A stretch of DNA of 8,247 bases. It comes from an uncultured Polaribacter sp. GTDB taxonomy: Bacteria; Bacteroidota; Bacteroidia; Flavobacteriales; Flavobacteriaceae. The stretch's first letter is position 1, and each line of letters begins with the position of its first letter. The translations under genes were made by a program, and so were the position numbers. The notes beneath the pieces are model-generated. The model made no database searches. It saw only the letters and a list, made by a program, of their open reading frames with translations, and was not told where the DNA came from. The stretch is from contig CALHCK010000257.1 in assembly GCA_937936695.1 (NCBI GenBank), forward strand, positions 1 through 8,247. Direction: 5' to 3'. This document shows positions 1 through 5,893 of this stretch, piece by piece.

Positions 1-147
1 GAAGAACAGCTTCTTTTAGCAGATATTGGGCATTATGAGAGCGAACAGTTTACAAAAAACCTTTTGGTTGACTATCTTACAAAAAAATTTAGTAATTTTG
101 CAATCATTTTATCAGAAAAAAGTACAAATCCTATATACTATATATAA
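1..147 (+). CDS. Nif3-like dinuclear metal-centre protein, C-terminal fragment (5' end outside window)
   Basis: The frame is open from the first base and ends at a TAA, giving the last 48 residues. They contain A-D-I-G-H-Y-E-S-E (residues 7-15 of the fragment). In the Nif3/YbgI family (GTP cyclohydrolase I type 2-related) a C-terminal H-x3-E supplies two ligands of the dinuclear metal site; here these would be His11 and Glu15. The remainder (E-Q-F-T-K-N-L-L-V-D-Y-L) fits the final helix and strand of the family, and the tail N-P-I-Y-Y-I is a normal end. The biochemical role of the family is poorly defined, so only the family is named. The stop lies two bases before the ATG of the next gene, so the two are almost certainly co-transcribed. 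The start and N-terminal metal ligands cannot be seen. Confidence 0.88.
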   Translation, partial: EEQLLLADIGHYESEQFTKNLLVDYLTKKFSNFAIILSEKSTNPIYYI

Positions 148-149
148 TC

Positions 150-923
150 ATGGCAAAGAAGAAAGAAATTTCGGTTGAAGAAAAATTAAGAGCTTTATAC
201 GATTTACAATTAATAGACTCTAGAATTGACGAAATTAGAAATGTTAGAGGTGAATTACCTTTAGAAGTTGAAGATTTAGAGGATGAAGTTGCCGGATTAA
301 ATAAGCGAATTGAAAACTTAAATCAAGACGTTACTAATTTAGAGACTGACATTAACAACAAAAAATTAGCTATTGAAGAGTCTAATGCGTTAATGAAAAA
401 ATATGATGAGCAACAAAAGAAAGTAAGAAACAATAGAGAGTTTGATTCTTTATCTAAAGAAATTGAATATCAAGATTTAGAAATTCAATTATCAGAAAAA
501 AGAATTAACGAGTACAAAGCTAAAATTGTTCAGAAAAAAGAAGTTATAAGCAAGACTCAAGAAAAACTAACTAGACAAGAGCAACATTTAGAGCATAAAA
601 AAGCTGAGTTAGATGCTATTTTAAAGGAAACTGAAAAAGAAGAGTCTTTACTAATCCAGAAATCAGACGAATTTTCTAAATCATTAGATGCTCATTTATT
701 TTCTGCTTATACAAGAATAAGAAACAAAGTAAAAAATGGTTTAGCTGTTGTAGCCATAGAACGTGGAGCTTCTGGAGGGTCTTATTTTACAATTCCACCA
801 CAAGTTCAGTTAGAAATTGCTAACAGAAAAAAAATTACTATTGATGAGCATAGTGGACGTATCTTAGTAGATGCTGCTTTAGCTGAAGAAGAAAAACTTA
901 AAATGGAAAAATTCTTTTCATAG
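150..923 (+). CDS. Coiled-coil protein of the C4 zinc-ribbon family (zf-RING_7 type), zinc ligands lost
   Basis: The protein has 257 residues. Residues about 10-180 are a long charged coiled coil (K/E-rich heptads) with the family element N-N-R-E-F-D-S-L at 94-101. The C-terminal part (about 190-245) follows the zinc-ribbon fold pattern, with I-P-P-Q-V-Q-L near 215-221 and S-G-R-I-L-V at 235-240. Family members normally carry two C-x2-C pairs here. The aligned positions are Ser208/Ser211 and Asp232/Ser235, and the protein contains no cysteine at all, so it cannot bind zinc in the usual way. Related proteins include Helicobacter HP0958 (FlgZ), an RNA- and protein-binding factor, but that role cannot be carried over. 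The start follows the Nif3 stop by two bases, with no Shine-Dalgarno sequence. The role in this organism is unknown; the family assignment is firm. Confidence 0.88.
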   Translation: MAKKKEISVEEKLRALYDLQLIDSRIDEIRNVRGELPLEVEDLEDEVAGLNKRIENLNQDVTNLETDINNKKLAIEESNALMKKYDEQQKKVRNNREFDSLSKEIEYQDLEIQLSEKRINEYKAKIVQKKEVISKTQEKLTRQEQHLEHKKAELDAILKETEKEESLLIQKSDEFSKSLDAHLFSAYTRIRNKVKNGLAVVAIERGASGGSYFTIPPQVQLEIANRKKITIDEHSGRILVDAALAEEEKLKMEKFFS

Positions 924-935
924 TCAATAAAAAAC

Positions 936-986
936 ATCAAACATAAAAAAACTCGAAGCTAAGCTTCGAGTTTTTTTATGTTTGAT
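936..986. terminator. Bidirectional intrinsic terminator between convergent genes
   Basis: The arms 936-959 and 963-986 are perfectly complementary over 24 bp and enclose the 3-base loop TAA. The GC-richer core (CTCGAAGC / GCTTCGAG) is flanked by seven A on the left and seven T on the right, so RNA from either strand would give a core hairpin followed by a U-run. It sits 12 bases after the stop of the coiled-coil gene and 13 bases beyond the stop of the converging DUF349 gene, as expected for a shared terminator. Confidence 0.93.
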
Positions 987-999
987 ATTAAGAATACTC

Positions 1000-2889
1000 T
1001 TAGTAATCTAACTTTTTAATATAATTTAGTTTTTCTTTCCAAATAGATAAATCATCTTTAAATTCATTTACTCTATTTTTTACATTTAAAACTAAAGGAT
1101 TATCATCTTTAGCATTAGAGAAAAAACTTAAATTATTTTCTAATTGTTGAATTTCTTTAACTACTTCATCTATCTTTTTTCTAACAAATAATTGTTCAGA
1201 ATCTAATTTTCTTACATCTTCATCTGCTAAATACCCATCTACAACATTTGTAAACTTTAACATAGATACTTCTTTCTTATCTAAAGATAAACTCTCTAAA
1301 ATACGATCTATTTGTTTATTAAATTTACCATCTAAATGACGTGCATTTCTAGGCAATTTACCAAGAGACCTCCAAGTATTTATAGCTTCTAAAGCTTTTT
1401 CTTTTGTTGGTTCTTGCAAATCTTTTATAGTATCTAAAAATTCTTTTTTAGTTTCTACTATTTGTTGTTGCTCTTTATTTAAAGAGTTTTTTTGTTGATG
1501 ATATCTATCAAAGTAATGATTACAAGCTGTTTTAAAACGTTTCCAAATATCATCAGAAAATTTACGCGGTACATGCCCTATTTTTTTCCAATCTGCCTGA
1601 ATCTTTTTTAATGTATTTGTAGCAGACTCCCAATCTTCACTTTCTTTTAACGATTCTGCAAGCTCAATTAAAGCTATTTTTTGTTTTAAATTATCTTGCT
1701 GTTCATTTTTTTCTTCTTTATAAAATACATTTTTAGCACTATTAAATTTTTTAGTAGCTGCTTTAAATTTTTGCCAAACCTCTTCGCTTTTAGAATATGG
1801 TAATTTACCAGCATCAAAATATTGTTGTCTTAACTCTTCAATATCTTTAATACTTTTTTGCCAATCGTTATGAGATTTATTTTCAGAAGTATCATAACTA
1901 TTAATTTTAGCTACAATTTCTAATTTCTTTTCTATAATATCTTGATATTTAGAACGCATTTCTCTAAAATAATCATGTCTTCTGTCATGAATTTTTTTAG
2001 TAGCAGCACTAAATTTTTGCCAAACCTCTTCTCTCATTTCTTTAGAAACAGGTCCTATTTCCTCTTTCCAAACTTTGTGTAATTCTTGTAACTCTTTAAA
2101 AGCTTCATTAATATCTTTTACTTCAGATAAAGCTTCTGCTTTTGCTATAATTTTAAGTTTTTGCTCTAAATTATGTTTAAAATCTAAGTCTCTAAAATCG
2201 TTACTTAAACTTAATAAATCATAAAAACGTTCTACATGATGATGGTATATTTTCCAGGTATCATTGTAATGATTTTTTGGTACAGGTCCAATAGCTCTCC
2301 AAGAGTCTTGTAACTCTTTAAAGCTTTTGTACATTGTAGCTGTATCTGCAGTTTTTATTAACTCTTTTAATTGCTCTATTACAGCTTCTCTTTTTTCTAA
2401 ATTAACTGATAATTGCTTTTCTAAATCATTATAATAAGCATCTCTTTTCTTTTTGTATTCAGATAGTAATTTATTGTACGAAGATTTTACCGGACTCGTA
2501 AACTGAAAATCTATAGCATTACCTCCTTCTTCTATAAAAGCAGCTTTTTTTTCTGATAATAATGCACCAAATTTTTGATTAAATGCATTTTTAACACCAT
2601 CTACTTGCGGTTTAATTTTTTGAATAGGATTAGAAGATAGTGTTGTTTGCAATTCAGAAACTAACTCTTCTAAACTTAAAGCAGTATAATCTACAACAGG
2701 TACTACAACTTCTTTAGACGACTCATTTTCTGCATCTGCTGCCATCGACTTTTCAATCTCTTTTACAGCTTCTGTTGTATCATTCTCTTTTCCAGTAGGT
2801 TTAGCTACCGCTACATCTGAATTTTCATTTAAAACTTCAGTTATTTTACTCTCCGTTTTACCAACGTTTTCTTCGTTATTTTCTAACAT
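1000..2889 (-). CDS. DUF349 repeat protein, five repeats
   Basis: The protein has 629 residues when started at the ATG at 2889. The frame stays open back to a TTG at 2919 (ten more residues), but ATG is far commoner in this lineage and the extra residues add no recognisable domain. Residues 1 to about 60 are acidic, low-complexity and probably disordered. From about 160 on, five DUF349 units follow, each with a core like W-x2-I-G-P-V-P followed about 10 residues later by W-x-K-F. The cores are near 197-212, 274-290, 357-372, 434-449 and 506-520. In the third, Y-F-D-A-G-K-L-P replaces the first Trp motif; the fifth lacks the second Trp. The whole is helical and highly charged, with no signal peptide or membrane segment, so it is cytoplasmic. 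The family is common in Bacteroidota and Actinobacteria, and I know of no established function. It lies 102 bases after aroE and probably has its own promoter. Confidence 0.9.
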   Translation of the reverse strand: MLENNEENVGKTESKITEVLNENSDVAVAKPTGKENDTTEAVKEIEKSMAADAENESSKEVVVPVVDYTALSLEELVSELQTTLSSNPIQKIKPQVDGVKNAFNQKFGALLSEKKAAFIEEGGNAIDFQFTSPVKSSYNKLLSEYKKKRDAYYNDLEKQLSVNLEKREAVIEQLKELIKTADTATMYKSFKELQDSWRAIGPVPKNHYNDTWKIYHHHVERFYDLLSLSNDFRDLDFKHNLEQKLKIIAKAEALSEVKDINEAFKELQELHKVWKEEIGPVSKEMREEVWQKFSAATKKIHDRRHDYFREMRSKYQDIIEKKLEIVAKINSYDTSENKSHNDWQKSIKDIEELRQQYFDAGKLPYSKSEEVWQKFKAATKKFNSAKNVFYKEEKNEQQDNLKQKIALIELAESLKESEDWESATNTLKKIQADWKKIGHVPRKFSDDIWKRFKTACNHYFDRYHQQKNSLNKEQQQIVETKKEFLDTIKDLQEPTKEKALEAINTWRSLGKLPRNARHLDGKFNKQIDRILESLSLDKKEVSMLKFTNVVDGYLADEDVRKLDSEQLFVRKKIDEVVKEIQQLENNLSFFSNAKDDNPLVLNVKNRVNEFKDDLSIWKEKLNYIKKLDY

Positions 2890-2935
2890 GTCTACAATGT
2901 TTAAGGTCTTATCTAACAATAAGTTATATATTTTA

Positions 2936-2967
2936 TAAATATAATGACTAGTTACTAATTTTACAAA
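2936..2967 (-). promoter_or_regulatory. Candidate promoter for the DUF349 gene
   Basis: Read on the minus strand, TTTG (2964-2967) is followed after 20 bases by TATATTTA (2936-2943). This is one base off the Bacteroidota -7 element TAnnTTTG, and the spacing is acceptable. The predicted RNA start would be about 35-45 bases before the ATG at 2889. The match is imperfect and the region is very AT-rich, so chance is possible. Confidence 0.4.
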
Positions 2968-2991
2968 CTATCTCTTAAAAACATACATCTT

Positions 2992-3747
2992 TTAAGATGC
3001 ATTCCAAATTCGCCAAGATTCTTCTGCTTGCAATTCTAACATTTCTAATCCGTTTTTAATAGTTGCTCCGTTATCTAACCCTTTTTGTAAAAAGGTAGTA
3101 ACCGCAGGATTGTATATTAAATCATACATCAAATGTTTTTTATTGATATATTGATACGGAATACTAGGACATTTTTCTGTGTTTGGAGAAGTTCCTAAAG
3201 GAGTACAATTAATAATGATATGATACTCGTTAAGTAATTCTTCTGTAATAGCATCATACGATATTTGATTTTCTTCAGTAGGCGTGCGTGAAACAAACTT
3301 ATACGATATATTGTTTTTTGTTAATGCATACGCTACTGCCTTAGATGCCCCTCCTGTACCTAATATTAAGGCTTTTTTATGATGCGATTTAAAAAATGGT
3401 TTTATAGAGTTTTCAAAACCTACTACATCTGTATTATATCCTTTTAAAGTACCCTGTTCTGTAAATTTAATTGTATTTACAGCTCCAATTTTCTTAGCTG
3501 TATCATCTAAATCATCTAAAAAAGGAATTACCTCTACCTTGTACGGTATGGTAACATTCATTCCTTTAATATTTGTTGTTTTCTGTATTGTTTCTGGTAA
3601 ATTTTGAATTGTAGGAATATCAAAATTCACATATTCATTATCATTTAAATGAAGCTTATTAAATTTTTCTGTAAAGTATCCTTTAGAAAAAGAGTAGGAA
3701 ATATTTTTTCCTAACAAGCCAAATATTTTATCTTTTTTTTCTGCCAT
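2992..3747 (-). CDS. aroE: Shikimate dehydrogenase (NADP+)
   Basis: This is a 251-residue cytoplasmic enzyme that reduces 3-dehydroshikimate to shikimate with NADPH in the pathway to chorismate, and hence to aromatic amino acids and menaquinone. The substrate-binding serines are Ser17 and Ser19 (S-Y-S-F-S). N-V-T-I-P-Y-K (64-70) carries the catalytic Lys70, A-V-N-T holds Asn91, and G-Y-N-T-D ends in the catalytic Asp107. The Rossmann loop is G-T-G-G-A-S at 130-135. S-R-T at 153-155 corresponds to the N-R-T motif that selects NADP. N-C-T-P-L-G (180-185), Y-D-L-I-Y-N-P (208-214) and N-G-L-E-M-L (232-237) with Gln240 complete the site. It is somewhat shorter than E. coli AroE but nothing essential is missing. 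The start overlaps the end of the preceding DUF368 gene by 20 bases in another frame, suggesting translational coupling. Confidence 0.96.
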   Translation of the reverse strand: MAEKKDKIFGLLGKNISYSFSKGYFTEKFNKLHLNDNEYVNFDIPTIQNLPETIQKTTNIKGMNVTIPYKVEVIPFLDDLDDTAKKIGAVNTIKFTEQGTLKGYNTDVVGFENSIKPFFKSHHKKALILGTGGASKAVAYALTKNNISYKFVSRTPTEENQISYDAITEELLNEYHIIINCTPLGTSPNTEKCPSIPYQYINKKHLMYDLIYNPAVTTFLQKGLDNGATIKNGLEMLELQAEESWRIWNAS

Positions 3748-4735
3748 AATAATCTATCACTAATATTAACGCTAAACCAAAAGCTATGTAAAAAATTGCA
3801 TTCCATGTTTCTGTTATCGAGAAATCTGGAATGAACCTTTCATAGTTTTCTACTATTTTATTTCCTTTATTATCTATTAAAAATTGACCATTTTCTTTTA
3901 AATACGCTGTTTTTTTCCATGGCCAAACTATCCCTAAAGAACCTGTTATAAAACCAATAATAACTGCATTTACAATCTGATTCCATCTTTTTAAAACATA
4001 ACCTAACACATGAGATATAGAAACCAATCCAAAAATAGAGCCTGTAGTAAAAACAGAAATTATTTTTAAATATCTTATTTTTACAGGGTCTGATAGCACA
4101 CTAAAATTGCCCGATAATACATTGGTACTTATATATAGTAATTCATTTACAGAATCTACTAAAAGTAACACGTAATTACCCATTAAAATAAGAATAAAAG
4201 AGCCTGAAAGCCCAGGAAGTGTCATTCCTGAAACACCTATGATACCACAAATAAACACAAACCAAAGATTGTCATTTTCTACTGCAGGAGTTAAAAAGCT
4301 AATAGCTATACCTACTGTAGCTCCAATAAGTAAAGACAGTGTGTTTTTAAAATTCCACTCTCCAAAATCTTTACTGATGTAATAAATAGAACCTATAATC
4401 ATTCCAAAAAACCAGCTCCAAACATACAGTTCGTAATTCACTAAAAAATAATCTAATACTAAAGATACGCTAAAGTAGCTAAAAACGCTACCGCCCATTA
4501 TTAGTAGTAAAAAAGAACCGTTTATATAATTAAAAAAGCTTTTAAAACGCCCATTAAAAAGCAATTTAAAAGCTGTATAATTTACTTTTCTGAAAGAATA
4601 TATTAACTCTTCATAAAAACCAAAAACAAAAGAAACTGTTCCTCCAGAAACTCCAGGAACTTTATTTGCAGCTCCCATTGCTAAACCTTTTAAAAAAAGG
4701 ATAACTTTCTGTAAAAAAGTTCTGTTTTTTTGCAT
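3728..4735 (-). CDS. DUF368 membrane protein, PopT-type polyprenyl-phosphate transporter, paralogue B
   Basis: This 335-residue polytopic inner-membrane protein has the two family signatures in pseudo-repeated halves: M-G-A-A-N-K-V-P-G-V-S-G-G-T (20-33) and T-L-P-G-L-S-G-S-F (172-180), plus W-P-W-K (271-274). About eight hydrophobic segments are visible, the last near 312-327, followed by a basic tail (G-R-K-K-R). DUF368 proteins of Vibrio cholerae and Staphylococcus aureus were shown to move undecaprenyl phosphate back across the membrane and were named PopT; that function is inferred here from family membership. The usual acidic residue of the first signature (A-D-x-V-P-G) is Asn24 in this copy. 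The ATG follows directly after the TAA of paralogue A, in the same frame, and the 3' end overlaps aroE. The soluble stretch after W-P-W-K (about 275-308) is long. Confidence 0.9.
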   Translation of the reverse strand: MQKNRTFLQKVILFLKGLAMGAANKVPGVSGGTVSFVFGFYEELIYSFRKVNYTAFKLLFNGRFKSFFNYINGSFLLLIMGGSVFSYFSVSLVLDYFLVNYELYVWSWFFGMIIGSIYYISKDFGEWNFKNTLSLLIGATVGIAISFLTPAVENDNLWFVFICGIIGVSGMTLPGLSGSFILILMGNYVLLLVDSVNELLYISTNVLSGNFSVLSDPVKIRYLKIISVFTTGSIFGLVSISHVLGYVLKRWNQIVNAVIIGFITGSLGIVWPWKKTAYLKENGQFLIDNKGNKIVENYERFIPDFSITETWNAIFYIAFGLALILVIDYYGRKKR

Positions 4736-5659
4736 TTACTTCTTTTGAACTGCTAATCGTTCCATTATTAAAATAATAGAAAAACCAATAATTGCTATTA
4801 CTATTGCAATAGTTAACTGAGCATCTCCATCAAAAGAAAAAGGAGAAACACTTTGTTGTTTAAATGGGACTTCTACTCCGTGTGAGTTTGTGCGCCATGT
4901 TAATGTTTCTTTCCAAGGCCATATTTTATTTAAAGAACCTATTATAAAACCTGTTAAACCCGCTAACGTATAATTTTTATAATTTGCAAATAACCATTTT
5001 AAAATTTTAGAAAAACTAAGTAAACCAACTATTGTACCTAGGGCTACGGCTATAATTGTTTTAAAATCTCTATCGCTAACAGCCGCCAAAATTGGTTTGT
5101 AAGCACCTAATAAAACCAAAATAAATGCTCCTGAAATACCTGGTAATATCATTGCACAAATTGCAATAGCACCTGCTAAAAAAAGATATAATAACGATGA
5201 ATTTTCTGAAACTAAAGGATTTAATGTTGTTATATAATATGCTAAAAAGGCGCCACCTACCAGCAGTAGTATAGATATAAAATTCCATTTTGTAATTTGC
5301 TTCGCGATGTAAATAATACTTGCTAACACCAAGCCAAAGAAAAAAGACCATAACAAAACAGGCTTATTTTCTAACAAGTATTTAATAGCCTTAGCTAAAG
5401 ACACCACACTTATAAAAATACCTGTAAATAATGCTGCTAAAAAATTTCCATTAACAGCTTTCCAAACAGGTTTTATACCTTCTTCTTTAAGTGTTTTTAA
5501 TAAACCAAATTTAATATTACTAATAGAACCCAATAGCTCTTCGTATATACCAGATATAAATGCAATGGTACCTCCAGAAACACCAGGAACTACGTCTGCT
5601 GCCCCCATTGCCATTCCTTTTAATCCAATTACTACGTAATCTTTAATACTTCTACTCAT
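4736..5659 (-). CDS. DUF368 membrane protein, PopT-type polyprenyl-phosphate transporter, paralogue A
   Basis: This 307-residue polytopic membrane protein is the first gene of the minus-strand unit. Its first signature is canonical, M-G-A-A-D-V-V-P-G-V-S-G-G-T (18-31, with Asp22). The second is I-L-P-G-I-S-G-A-F (171-179), and W-P-W-K follows at 247-250. The hydrophobic segments and the final helix (about 281-298) match paralogue B in order, so the pair arose by tandem duplication, though identity is now modest. By family, the likely role is recycling of undecaprenyl phosphate, the lipid carrier for peptidoglycan and surface polysaccharides. This is inference from PopT homologues, not visible directly. 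The ATG at 5659 is preceded by a short hairpin and a weak promoter match, with no Shine-Dalgarno sequence. The TAA stop abuts the ATG of paralogue B with no spacer. Confidence 0.92.
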   Translation of the reverse strand: MSRSIKDYVVIGLKGMAMGAADVVPGVSGGTIAFISGIYEELLGSISNIKFGLLKTLKEEGIKPVWKAVNGNFLAALFTGIFISVVSLAKAIKYLLENKPVLLWSFFFGLVLASIIYIAKQITKWNFISILLLVGGAFLAYYITTLNPLVSENSSLLYLFLAGAIAICAMILPGISGAFILVLLGAYKPILAAVSDRDFKTIIAVALGTIVGLLSFSKILKWLFANYKNYTLAGLTGFIIGSLNKIWPWKETLTWRTNSHGVEVPFKQQSVSPFSFDGDAQLTIAIVIAIIGFSIILIMERLAVQKK

Positions 5660-5661
5660 TA

Positions 5662-5684
5662 TTCGTTTGGTTTTATAAAACGAA
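5662..5684 (-). promoter_or_regulatory. 7-bp hairpin directly upstream of the DUF368 paralogue A start
   Basis: TTCGTTT (5662-5668) and AAACGAA (5678-5684) are complementary and separated by nine bases. The stem ends two bases before the ATG. If transcribed it would lie in the 5' untranslated region and could affect translation initiation. It is AT-rich and weak, so its role is uncertain. Confidence 0.3.
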
Positions 5685-5713
5685 GATACTAGAATTTTAA
5701 AGAAAAAAAGAAA
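5681..5713 (-). promoter_or_regulatory. Weak candidate promoter for the DUF368-DUF368-aroE unit
   Basis: On the minus strand, TTTC (5710-5713) and TATCTTCG (5681-5688) are 21 bases apart. Each has one mismatch to the Bacteroidota TTTG / TAnnTTTG consensus. No better match lies nearer the gene. The predicted leader would be about 15-20 bases. Confidence 0.25.
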
Positions 5714-5743
5714 TCTACTTTTTTATTTAACGTGATTTTTAGA

Positions 5744-5755
5744 GGTTTTAAAACC
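5744..5755. repeat. 12-bp perfect palindrome
   Basis: GGTTTTAAAACC is a gapless two-fold symmetric site about 30 bases upstream of the candidate promoter of the DUF368 unit. The shape suits a dimeric DNA-binding protein, but no second copy is seen in the window, so an operator role is only a possibility. Confidence 0.4.
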
Positions 5756-5769
5756 GAATCTTTATTACA

Positions 5770-5809
5770 CCATAATATGTCTACCTGTAGTAAGGCTGAC
5801 ATATTATGG
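5770..5809. repeat. 12-bp inverted repeat with 16-base spacer
   Basis: CCATAATATGTC (5770-5781) and GACATATTATGG (5798-5809) are perfect reverse complements. Inside the spacer, CCT and AGG can add three more pairs after a small internal loop. The structure lies between the end of the TPR gene and the start of the DUF368 unit. Neither strand has a proper U-run right after the hairpin on the side needed to terminate the TPR transcript, so it is not a standard terminator. An operator, an RNA-stabilising hairpin or a relic of a small repeat element are open alternatives. Confidence 0.6.
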
Positions 5810-5893
5810 CTTGTTTTATTATGTAGTAGCTATAAAATTATAATCTAAATACAATCTACTTATCAAAAAGAAAATAGTTAGTTTTTATATCTA

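Noticed and set aside
2890..2919. N-terminal extension of the DUF349 protein from a TTG codon
   Set aside because: The extra ten residues begin at TTG, overlap the likely leader of the transcript and show no domain; the ATG at 2889 is the simpler start.
2986..2999. Possible terminator just after aroE (CATCT / AGATG around a 4-base loop, then a T-run on the minus strand)
   Set aside because: The stem is only five mostly A/T pairs and includes the stop codon in its loop; too weak to claim, so transcription may continue into the DUF349 gene.
5076..5351. 91-codon open frame on the minus strand
   Set aside because: It lies wholly within DUF368 paralogue A in another frame; its composition is Phe/Tyr/Cys-rich and matches no family. 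It is a shadow frame.
5770..5809. The inverted repeat as an intrinsic terminator of the TPR gene
   Set aside because: On the minus strand the hairpin is followed by GTGTAATAAAG and not by a U-run.
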